DNA of 6,180 bases from Nanobdellota archaeon. GTDB lineage: Archaea; Nanobdellota; Nanobdellia; Woesearchaeales; GW2011-AR9. A program made the position numbers and the translations under genes. The notes under the pieces were generated by a model that did not search any database, was not told the DNA's origin, and worked only from the letters and a program-made list of their open reading frames with translations. The stretch spans positions 1-6,180 of the forward strand of contig JAUYQE010000048.1 of assembly GCA_030695605.1 (NCBI GenBank), in the 5' to 3' direction. Of the stretch, positions 1-5,118 are shown piece by piece. Within the stretch, counting starts at the first letter, position 1; every line of letters begins with the position of its first letter.

Positions 1-48
1 TTCCGGAAGAAGAAAGAGAAAGAAAAAGAAGAGGAATGGGAAGAGTAG
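1..48 (+). CDS. Possible C-terminal tail of an upstream protein (partial)
   Basis: Frame 1 is open from the window edge to a TAG stop at 46-48 and encodes a short, highly charged tail (FRKKKEKEKEEEWEE) of alternating Lys and Glu. Such tails are common at the ends of archaeal proteins. The other two forward frames also stay open for a while, so the frame choice rests only on the charged composition and on the T-run that follows at 79-84. No function can be read from 15 residues. Confidence 0.35.
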   Translation, partial: FRKKKEKEKEEEWEE

Positions 49-78
49 GTACTTTTCAAATCTGCCTGATGATTTTAC

Positions 79-84
79 TTTTTT
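79..84 (+). terminator. T6 run after the upstream gene end
   Basis: Six T residues lie about 30 bases after the TAG at 46-48, within a T-rich stretch (72-94). Archaeal RNA polymerase often terminates at oligo-T without a hairpin, so this could end the upstream transcript. No stem is visible in front of it. Confidence 0.3.
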
Positions 85-97
85 GTAATCTTTTATG

Positions 98-110
98 AAG
101 TTTTAAAAAG
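98..110 (+). promoter_or_regulatory. Candidate TATA box for the membrane-anchored protein
   Basis: The sequence TTTTAAAA at 101-108 sits about 27 bases before the ATG at 132. That spacing would place transcription start at or just before the start codon, giving a leaderless message, which is common in archaea. The only purine-rich stretch (111-115) is too far from the ATG to be a convincing ribosome binding site. Confidence 0.45.
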
Positions 111-131
111 AAAGGTTCTAATCACCAGAGT

Positions 132-1280
132 ATGCACCGAAAAAGACGATATTTTTTACCGGCTGCGCTCTTGGCTGGAGGGGTAGCATTTCTTTTATGG
201 GATGCCTCACCAAATGATGAATCAGTGTCTTCGCCCTCTATTCCTCCAAGGCCTTTCACGACGACCAATCTCTCCGAGAATGAAAGTGATGGATTGGAAG
301 GTGAACAAGAAATAACCTCCGAAATTCTTGCCACAACCGAAACCCCCTCTGGACGAGAAGAGCTCGAAACTATTCCTACCCCCGTTAGAGAATCGGAGCT
401 GGAGACCTCCCAATCCCCGACGAGGATTGCAGAAGAAAGAACTTCGATGAATGCCGAAAACAATGCGGAGTATGAATCTTCTTTTGGATACGACCCTGCT
501 GGAGACAATAATTCTCTATTCATGGCTTTTGGCTGTTTATCGCTGTATGAAGCAGAGAGAATAACGCCAGAAATTCTTTCTGAACTACAGCGCATAACCC
601 GAGAAGAAGGACATCCAGCTTGGATTCAATATAATGCTTCGGAATTCTTGGGAAGCTGGGAGCATTTTAGTGATTTCTCTGCCACGAGAGCTTATGAGTG
701 GGCGCAGGCTCTTTCTATTGAAATACGCTCAGGTATGAATTATAACTTAGGTGCCGTTTGGGCCAATCGGCAGGGTGCCCTTGAAGCTCTCAGTTTCACT
801 CCTCCAAACGCAATAACGCCGGAAATGATTGGAGACTTGGAAGAAATTGCTGAAAAAGAATTTGTTCCTCATCTTGTTGATCTCGCAAATTCCATGCTTC
901 GCGGGTATGCACTGTTTGGCAATTTTTATGAATCTGATCCTTCTCCCACAACCCAAGAAATCGTGCTATACACACCACTAGAAGATTCTAGAGAAGATAT
1001 TTGGCATGGCCGCTACTTCACACTTGTAAATCGCATTCGCTCTTTTCCCGAGAGTTTTGACGAAGAAACTCGGCAAGAATATATAAGTTATTTTCAAGAA
1101 ATTGCCCTGACGGAGGGTAATGAGACTATTCGAAACTTAGCCGAAGGGGCTGCCCAACGCTTAGGGATGGGAAGAGACTTGAGTGATTTGCAAAGGCAGC
1201 TTGACCCGAATCATGTATACATCCCTTCAGGAGAGACTCAGCCTTATTCCCCGCCTCGAACACTCGACTGCCCTCCCTGA
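132..1280 (+). CDS. Membrane-anchored protein with degenerate alpha-helical (HEAT-like) repeats, function unknown
   Basis: This 382-residue protein starts with a basic cluster (HRKRR, residues 2-6) and one hydrophobic segment (about 7-23), as expected of a signal anchor. No lipobox cysteine follows. Residues 24-125 are a low-complexity linker rich in Ser, Thr, Glu and Pro. The rest is predicted mostly helical and holds three related segments, at about 143-176, 227-260 and 309-346. The first two share the start I-T-P-E followed by a Leu/Ile-spaced amphipathic helix and a second helix; the third is more diverged. This looks like a degenerate HEAT/ARM-like solenoid with a period near 83 residues. 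The only cysteines are C135 and C380, the latter close to the C terminus; if the domain lies outside the cell they could form a disulphide. I infer an externally displayed helical domain on a flexible stalk. I do not recognise a family. The gene stands alone and converges on the CBS protein gene. Confidence 0.8.
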   Translation: MHRKRRYFLPAALLAGGVAFLLWDASPNDESVSSPSIPPRPFTTTNLSENESDGLEGEQEITSEILATTETPSGREELETIPTPVRESELETSQSPTRIAEERTSMNAENNAEYESSFGYDPAGDNNSLFMAFGCLSLYEAERITPEILSELQRITREEGHPAWIQYNASEFLGSWEHFSDFSATRAYEWAQALSIEIRSGMNYNLGAVWANRQGALEALSFTPPNAITPEMIGDLEEIAEKEFVPHLVDLANSMLRGYALFGNFYESDPSPTTQEIVLYTPLEDSREDIWHGRYFTLVNRIRSFPESFDEETRQEYISYFQEIALTEGNETIRNLAEGAAQRLGMGRDLSDLQRQLDPNHVYIPSGETQPYSPPRTLDCPP

Positions 1281-1321
1281 CAGCCTGCACTCATTGAAGA
1301 GACAGAAGATTATCTAACATT

Positions 1322-2485
1322 TCACTCATAGCTCTTCTTCCAGCTACTATCGCCCCGGAATTTCTTCTTGACGTGGTTTTTTACATTGTTCCAGACGCGA
1401 TGTAACGCCGCCACCGCATCCCAGTCGTCTTCGCTGACGGTAAGCTGCTGGCCGGGATACTCGACGCGCAAGTGTATCGAATACTTTTTGCGCCCGCCTT
1501 CTTTTCCATACGCTTTGATGTGCAGCACGATGCTGAATTCATTGTTGATCATCCGCTGCAGCTTATAGGCTTCAAAAGCAGACACCTTTTTCAGCGCGTA
1601 TTGGTCGTAGGAGTCAAGGCCCGGCGATTTCAGGCCGATGAACTTGATATTGTAGAGCGGCGGAATGTTCAGGCTGCCGATGGCTCGCAGCATGTTCTTG
1701 ACCGTTAACACGCCAAGAACCTCACTGCTTTCGACAACAATAAGGCTATGGATGTCTTTCTCTTCCATCAGCTTGGCTGCTTCATGCAGCGGCAGGCTGC
1801 TCTTAATGGTCACCAGATTTTCTGTGGTGCTGAAAGAGCTCACGGGCAGCCCCGCCCAGCGCAGGCGGTCATCTTGCGCACCTCTGGTTCGGCCCGCTTC
1901 TTTCTGCAGGCGGGCGGAAGACGTTTTAGTGGGGACCCATTGCAGATATTTTTGCAGCAGGTCTTGATAGCTGATGATGCCATAGAGGCTTCCGGCTTTG
2001 AACACGGGAACGCGATCAATATGCTCATTCTGCATGTATTCGATGGCCGTAGCAATGGGATCGGAATCCGTTACTTTTACGGAACGGACTAAGCGTACGT
2101 CCTGCACGCGGAAAGACTTCGCTTCTGGCAGCACCGTCGCAAAAGCGACGATATCTAACGCATGAACGACGCCGATAAGTTCTCCCCGCCGCTGCACCGG
2201 AAGGAAATCGGCATTGCTTTCATAGAGAAGATACGCCGTCGAGATAACATCTTCATACTCCCCCAGCAGCGGCACTTTCTTCATATAATTCCGCACTTTG
2301 ACTTCCCGGGCATTCATCTTGGAGCGGAGCAGCCCTCTTTTTTCTAAAACACCAACATACTTGTCTTTCTTGAAGACTAAAACCGCCTGCTCATGGTTTT
2401 GCTTCAGCTTGCCGATGAGCTGGGATACTGGCGCTTCCACATCAATGCGCAGAAACTGCTTTTGAATAATTGGCCCGATTTCCAT
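1322..2485 (-). CDS. Tetra-CBS protein with C-terminal HPF/RaiA-like (S30AE-like) domain
   Basis: The 387-residue protein from ATG 2485-2483 holds four CBS motifs at about 8-58, 66-118, 126-182 and 216-272. Each shows the typical pattern of a hydrophobic beta strand, a (V/I)xG(V/I) strand and a following helix, for example YVGVLEKRGLL, LIGVVHALDIV, LYGIISYQDLL and VLGVLTVKNML. Paired CBS domains bind adenine nucleotides in many families. The last 110 residues (276-380) read as beta, long helix, beta, beta and helix. The strand pair IHLRVEYPGQQLTVSE followed by DDWDAVAALHRVWNNVKNHV strongly recalls ribosome hibernation-promoting factor. I infer a ribosome-associated factor whose binding is controlled by energy charge. 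The open frame extends 29 codons upstream to 2572, but a TATA box at 2511-2520 lies inside that extension and about 30 bases before 2485, so the shorter start is preferred. CBS assignment is firm; the HPF-like call is by eye. Confidence 0.88.
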   Translation of the reverse strand: MEIGPIIQKQFLRIDVEAPVSQLIGKLKQNHEQAVLVFKKDKYVGVLEKRGLLRSKMNAREVKVRNYMKKVPLLGEYEDVISTAYLLYESNADFLPVQRRGELIGVVHALDIVAFATVLPEAKSFRVQDVRLVRSVKVTDSDPIATAIEYMQNEHIDRVPVFKAGSLYGIISYQDLLQKYLQWVPTKTSSARLQKEAGRTRGAQDDRLRWAGLPVSSFSTTENLVTIKSSLPLHEAAKLMEEKDIHSLIVVESSEVLGVLTVKNMLRAIGSLNIPPLYNIKFIGLKSPGLDSYDQYALKKVSAFEAYKLQRMINNEFSIVLHIKAYGKEGGRKKYSIHLRVEYPGQQLTVSEDDWDAVAALHRVWNNVKNHVKKKFRGDSSWKKSYE

Positions 2486-2510
2486 AACTAGTTTTGGAAG
2501 GGAAAGAGAG

Positions 2511-2520
2511 ATATATAAAT
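2511..2520 (-). promoter_or_regulatory. TATA box of the CBS/HPF-like gene
   Basis: Read on the minus strand this is ATTTATATAT, a near-ideal archaeal TATA box. Its centre is about 30 bases before the ATG at 2485, which predicts a transcript with almost no leader. It fixes the start of the CBS gene and argues against the in-frame extension to 2572. Confidence 0.7.
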
Positions 2521-2567
2521 GATTGTGTTCGTGGGAGAGTGATGAAAAACCCAGAAAGGCTTGGGAA

Positions 2568-2582
2568 AACATTTATAAAGTT
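2568..2582 (+). promoter_or_regulatory. TATA box for the coiled-coil gene pair
   Basis: ATTTATAAAG at 2571-2580, preceded by a purine-rich GGGAAAAC stretch that could serve as a BRE, is a good archaeal promoter core. The expected transcription start near 2600 leaves a leader of about 45-50 bases, consistent with the Shine-Dalgarno sequence before the ATG at 2649. It is divergent from the CBS promoter about 60 bases away. Confidence 0.6.
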
Positions 2583-2640
2583 TAGGGCGTTTATTTTTCT
2601 CGTTTCAGTGGAATCCTGCTCCTGTTTAAAATAAAAAAGT

Positions 2641-2645
2641 GGTGA
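2641..2645 (+). promoter_or_regulatory. Ribosome binding site GGTGA
   Basis: GGTGA matches the stretch complementary to the typical archaeal 16S rRNA 3' end and lies three bases before the ATG at 2649. It supports this start codon for the first coiled-coil gene. Confidence 0.5.
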
Positions 2646-2648
2646 CTC

Positions 2649-3158
2649 ATGATAACCGAAAAAGACCTTTTATTGCATCTGCGGCAGGAAGTGGAAGACC
2701 TGAAGAAGCGCTTAGAACATCCGGTGGCGCAAACCAAAGAGCTCTTTCTGGAGATGGAAACGCTGAAAGATTCCATCCATGAGCTGAACGCGATTTTTAA
2801 GCGCGCGTTGAAAGAAGCCAAAGAAGAAGATGTAGGCGGCAGTTTGCTGTCGCTGAAAGAAGATATGAAGACGGTGCTTCGCCGCACGGAAACATTAGCA
2901 CAAGGGCTTTTAGTGCTTTCTGAACAGCGGGCAGCACTGCCTTCCCGGCCTGCGCGTCCCGCTCCGTCTGTCGGTGCTCCGCCCACTCCCACCAGCATGC
3001 TCCAGCACCGCATGGGTATTCCTTCGTTGCCTGGGCTGCGCATGGCACCGCCACTTTTTCCGCAGGAAATGGGAGCACCAGGTATGGCGAGAGGGCCAGC
3101 TCCTTTGCCACCTCCCCCCCCGCCCCCTTCTGCACGAAAAGAAAGGAAATTCCTGTAA
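2649..3158 (+). CDS. Coiled-coil protein with proline-rich C-terminal tail, function unknown
   Basis: This 169-residue protein has two parts. Residues 1 to about 92 are heptad-rich and charged, with strong coiled-coil character at about 5-60 and 66-92. Residues 95-160 are rich in Pro, Ala, Met and Gly and end in seven consecutive prolines (154-160), followed by a basic tail ending KERKFL. There is no signal peptide or membrane segment, so it is probably cytoplasmic. The ATG is supported by GGTGA four to eight bases upstream. The architecture resembles small coiled-coil proteins with Pro-rich tails that I recall from DPANN archaea; their function is not known to me. A C8 mononucleotide run at 3114-3121 lies inside the polyproline codons. 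The next coiled-coil gene begins 12 bases downstream in the same reading frame, so the two are probably co-transcribed and perhaps interact. Confidence 0.78.
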   Translation: MITEKDLLLHLRQEVEDLKKRLEHPVAQTKELFLEMETLKDSIHELNAIFKRALKEAKEEDVGGSLLSLKEDMKTVLRRTETLAQGLLVLSEQRAALPSRPARPAPSVGAPPTPTSMLQHRMGIPSLPGLRMAPPLFPQEMGAPGMARGPAPLPPPPPPPSARKERKFL

Positions 3159-3170
3159 TCCCCTATCGCG

Positions 3171-3893
3171 ATGACTTCCCTCTCTGCCTATCAACTGCTG
3201 CTCAGCGCCTCTCATCATGCGGAAGAGCTGGAGCTGACTATTTCTCCGCCGGAAATTATGCAGCAGGTGCAGGAGATTAAAGAATTAACAGCACAGAAAC
3301 AAGTGCCAAAGCTTACTCTTCGACGAGAAATTCTGGAGCTGGAAAAAAAATTGCATCTGCTGCTCTCTGTCGAACAACGGGTTCGCCGGGAAAAACAGCA
3401 GGAAAGTGTGCGGGTGGAAGCCGTGAAAGAGCAAATGTCCATCCTTCGCAAACGGCTGGTGGCATGCGAAGATAAAGACGTGCACAAAAAGATTGACAAA
3501 GTAACGCATTTGCTCGGCGAGTCCTTACTACGGCAGGATATTGCAGAAGAGGTAGCGGAAGCCGAAGCGCCAAGGCCTGAAGAGCCTCCCGGAGAAGAGC
3601 AGCGCCGAAAACAGCTGCTGCAGCTCGAAGAGCGCTTACAAAGCCTTCAGAAAAAACTACAATTCTTGGGAGCGGATGGCGAACAGGCTGCAGCAGTAAG
3701 AAAGCTCTTTGCGGTTATCGAAGGGAAAGTGCAAGCTCTTCGAAGGCAGTACGGCTTGCCGGAAACGCCGGTAAAAAGAGGAAAGCATACGCTGCTTTTT
3801 GGGATGAGTTCAACGCAGAAAGAGACAGAATCAGAAGAAAATGCGGCAACGGATTTTCCACTGCCACCGGCACCGGAAGGGACAAAAAATTAG
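3171..3893 (+). CDS. Leucine-rich coiled-coil protein, function unknown
   Basis: This 240-residue protein is almost wholly helical by inspection. One long coiled-coil region covers about residues 25-128 (Leu, Glu, Lys and Arg heptads), an acidic Pro-rich linker lies near 130-145 (EAPRPEEPPGEE), and a second coiled coil covers about 145-195. The C-terminal 45 residues are low-complexity and probably disordered. No membrane segment, zinc site or catalytic motif is seen. The ATG has no clear Shine-Dalgarno, and the upstream gene's TAA is only 12 bases away in the same frame, so translation may depend on re-initiation. An internal ATG at 3258 (residue 30) is a less likely alternative. The gene converges on the histone-fold gene with 17 bases between stops. 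I do not recognise a family; a structural or scaffolding partner of the preceding coiled-coil protein is an inference from operon position. Confidence 0.78.
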   Translation: MTSLSAYQLLLSASHHAEELELTISPPEIMQQVQEIKELTAQKQVPKLTLRREILELEKKLHLLLSVEQRVRREKQQESVRVEAVKEQMSILRKRLVACEDKDVHKKIDKVTHLLGESLLRQDIAEEVAEAEAPRPEEPPGEEQRRKQLLQLEERLQSLQKKLQFLGADGEQAAAVRKLFAVIEGKVQALRRQYGLPETPVKRGKHTLLFGMSSTQKETESEENAATDFPLPPAPEGTKN

Positions 3894-3910
3894 GTCGACC
3901 AGTATTCTCT

Positions 3911-4087
3911 CTACAAATCCCTTCCCATCACTGTTCTTCGGCTATTCTCTTTGGCCCGCTTGGCAGCATCGAGAACCAGCTGCCGTACTTTTTCATCAAG
4001 CTTGTCCATGAAGTCCCCCGCAACAGTCTCAACACCCAGACCACTCTGCACCAAAAGCTCTTTGACTTGCGTTCTCACCGTAACCAT
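3911..4087 (-). CDS. Short histone-fold protein (DUF1931-like)
   Basis: The minus strand from ATG 4087-4085 to TAG 3913-3911 encodes 58 residues, below common ORF cut-offs. The protein runs from a short N-terminal helix (RTQVKELLVQSG) to a long central helix (about 25-46, DFMDKLDEKVRQLVLDAAKR) and then ENSRRTVMGRDL. The pattern of long helix, loop with R-(R/K)-T-V and terminal RDL matches the histone-fold core of archaeal histones. The shortness resembles single-fold proteins annotated DUF1931 in small-genome archaea. Histone-fold proteins dimerise and commonly bind DNA; here the last helix seems reduced or absent, so DNA binding is an inference. A TATA-like AAATATC on the minus strand near 4111-4120 lies about 28 bases before the ATG, implying a nearly leaderless message. 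It is divergent from the HIT gene and converges on the coiled-coil gene. Confidence 0.82.
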   Translation of the reverse strand: MVTVRTQVKELLVQSGLGVETVAGDFMDKLDEKVRQLVLDAAKRAKENSRRTVMGRDL

Positions 4088-4110
4088 TATCTTCCATATA
4101 TCATGTTAAT

Positions 4111-4121
4111 GATATTTAAGC
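4111..4121. promoter_or_regulatory. TATA-like element between the histone-fold and HIT genes
   Basis: The sequence GATATTTAAGC is AT-rich on both strands. On the minus strand (CTTAAATATC) it is spaced about 28 bases from the histone-fold ATG at 4087. On the plus strand it could drive the HIT gene with a leader of about 35 bases that would carry GGAG at 4172-4175. A second plus-strand candidate, ACATAAAC near 4147-4155, would make the HIT message leaderless. The sequence does not decide between these for the HIT side. Confidence 0.45.
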
Positions 4122-4177
4122 TTTCTGCTGGTAGAGAAGAACAAAGTACATAAACCAGAGAATTTTTCTTTGGAGCG

Positions 4178-4585
4178 ATGAATACAACCTGCATTTTCTG
4201 CCGGATCGGCAAGAGAGAGATTCCTTGCGATATTGTCTATGAAGATAAAGAGACGCTGGCTTTTCTCGATATCAAGCCCCATGCAAAAGGGCACACCGTC
4301 GTTATTCCCAAAGTACATGCAGAAACGCTCTTCGACTTGCCTAATGAAAAGATAAACGCTTTCTTTCTGGGCATCAAAAGAACTATGGAACGGATACAGA
4401 AAGCACTGCAGCCGGACGGCTTCAATGTCGGATGGAATCAGAATCAGGCTGCCGGCCAGGTAGTGCCGCATCTGCACATGCATATCTTCCCTCGGTATCG
4501 CGGAGATGGCGGTGGCAGCATGCATAGCATTATTTCTAATCCGGGAACAATGAGCGTGACAGAAGTGGCTGCTTTGTTCAAATAA
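4178..4585 (+). CDS. HIT-family (histidine triad) nucleotide-binding protein
   Basis: This 135-residue protein is the usual length for a single HIT domain. The signature HxHxH triad followed by two hydrophobic residues is at 98-104 (HLHMHIF), where the middle histidine H100 is the expected nucleophile. Other family hallmarks are CIFC at 5-8 (the Cys pair that, with a His, binds zinc in many members), the IVYEDKETLAFLDI strand segment at 19-32, GHTVVIPKVH at 38-47 and the PHLHMHIFPR block. Proteins of this branch (Hint/HinT) hydrolyse nucleoside phosphoramidates or aminoacyl-adenylates and act in the cytoplasm; the exact substrate cannot be read from sequence. GGAG lies just before the ATG. 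The ASCH-domain gene begins 23 bases downstream, so the two are likely co-transcribed. A 10-base tandem repeat spans the stop codon. Confidence 0.95.
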   Translation: MNTTCIFCRIGKREIPCDIVYEDKETLAFLDIKPHAKGHTVVIPKVHAETLFDLPNEKINAFFLGIKRTMERIQKALQPDGFNVGWNQNQAAGQVVPHLHMHIFPRYRGDGGGSMHSIISNPGTMSVTEVAALFK

Positions 4586-4596
4586 CGTTCAAATAA
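4576..4596 (+). repeat. 10-base tandem direct repeat across the HIT stop codon
   Basis: GTTCAAATAA occurs at 4576-4585 and again at 4587-4596, separated by one C. The first copy encodes the last Phe-Lys and the TAA stop of the HIT protein; the second lies in the spacer just before the next gene's GGAAG. It looks like a small local duplication. Confidence 0.85.
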
Positions 4597-4608
4597 GGAA
4601 GTGCAGAG

Positions 4609-4869
4609 ATGAAAATTGAAAAAAAAGTCTGGCCGGAATATTTTCAGAAGATTGTTGATGGTGTTAAGACGTATGAGCTGCGCCTGGCAGATTTTGCATG
4701 TTATCCTGACGATCTCTTGGTGCTGAAAGAGTGGGATCCCCAAACAAAAGAGTACACGGGGAGATTCCTTGAAAAAAAGGTAACGTACGTCGGCAAAACG
4801 AAAAGCCAAACCTTCTGGCCGAAAGAGGACGTTGAAAAATACGGCTTCCAGATTATCGCATTCAAATAA
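4609..4869 (+). CDS. ASCH-superfamily / DUF3850-like small protein
   Basis: This 86-residue protein carries the ASCH-type motif GxKxxExR at 18-25 (G18, K20, E23, R25) after an N-terminal WPEYFQKIVDG segment. It continues with DDLLVLKEWDPQTKEYTGR at 34-52 and a VTYV strand. That order, and the EWDP-x-T-x-EYTGR block, fit the DUF3850 branch of the ASCH fold, which is related to the PUA fold. ASCH proteins are thought to bind RNA or modified nucleotides, often in translation or RNA metabolism, but this branch has no established substrate known to me. The length is that of one complete domain. GGAAG at 4597-4601, seven bases before the ATG, supports the start. It follows the HIT gene by 23 bases, suggesting an operon, and is followed by the tRNA, which has its own promoter. 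Confidence 0.88.
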   Translation: MKIEKKVWPEYFQKIVDGVKTYELRLADFACYPDDLLVLKEWDPQTKEYTGRFLEKKVTYVGKTKSQTFWPKEDVEKYGFQIIAFK

Positions 4870-4880
4870 AGACGGGAAAA

Positions 4881-4892
4881 GCTTTTTATAAC
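4881..4892 (+). promoter_or_regulatory. Promoter of the tRNA gene
   Basis: The sequence GCTTTTTATAAC, preceded by purine-rich GGGAAAA, is a strong archaeal BRE/TATA core. Its centre is about 29 bases before the first base of the tRNA (4916), so the primary transcript should have very little 5' leader. It begins 11 bases after the stop of the ASCH gene. Confidence 0.7.
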
Positions 4893-4955
4893 CGCCCCCT
4901 CATTTCTGCAGTACTGGCGGCATAGCTTAGCCTGGTTCATAGCGCCACGCTCATA

Positions 4956-5006
4956 GGAGTTGAGCACTGAGAGCATTCGCTCGATGAAAAACTCTGTGAC
5001 TGGGTT
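4956..5006 (+). other. tRNA intron 1 (51 bases, position 37/38)
   Basis: This is the canonical archaeal intron position, one base after the anticodon. The central 4-bp helix is CTCA (4950-4953) with TGGG (5001-5004), including one G-T wobble. It is flanked by three-base bulges TA^G (4954-4956) and TT^A (5005-5007), which place both cuts exactly at the intron edges. The inner helix is weaker: GAGTT 4957-4961 can pair with AACTC 4990-4994, and GAGC/GCTC (4971-4974 with 4979-4982) forms a small hairpin. It is therefore a relaxed bulge-helix-bulge. Confidence 0.88.
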
Positions 5007-5028
5007 ACGTGGAGATCCCGTGTTCAAA

Positions 5029-5118
5029 GCAAGCAATCTATGCAAGTTAGGCGGGCATAAGCTCACTTCGTTCGCTTAGCCCACCACGAGCAGAATAGCG
5101 TAGCTTGCCATGTGAAAG
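5029..5118 (+). other. tRNA intron 2 (90 bases, position 59/60 in the T-loop)
   Basis: The central helix TTCA (5023-5026) with TGAA (5113-5116) is perfect. It is flanked by three-base bulges AA^G (5027-5029) and AG^T (5117-5119), so cleavage yields the standard T-loop TTCAAAT. Inside the intron, GCAAGC 5029-5034 can pair with GCTTGC 5103-5108, or C5030-A5031 with T5111-G5112 can extend the motif. A hairpin forms from GGGC 5053-5056 with GCCC 5079-5082 and TAAGC 5058-5062 with GCTTA 5074-5078, with one bulged A. Confidence 0.87.

Noticed and set aside
122..595. A 157-codon minus-strand frame opposite the membrane-anchored protein
   Set aside because: It is Ser-rich, mirrors the low-complexity linker on the plus strand and has no start signals.
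1368..2347. Several plus-strand frames opposite the CBS/HPF-like gene
   Set aside because: They overlap each other and the CBS gene, show no domains, and disagree with the clear CBS pattern on the minus strand.
2591..3043. A 150-codon minus-strand frame opposite the first coiled-coil gene
   Set aside because: Its translation is Ser/Arg/Cys-rich low-complexity, it lacks a promoter or family motif, and it overlaps a coherent plus-strand gene with Shine-Dalgarno and TATA box.
4106..4525. A 139-codon minus-strand frame opposite the HIT gene
   Set aside because: The plus strand encodes an unmistakable HIT domain; the antisense translation shows no recognisable fold.
4701..5066. A 121-codon minus-strand frame across the ASCH gene and tRNA
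   Set aside because: It runs through a tRNA whose structure is well supported and through a recognisable ASCH domain on the other strand.
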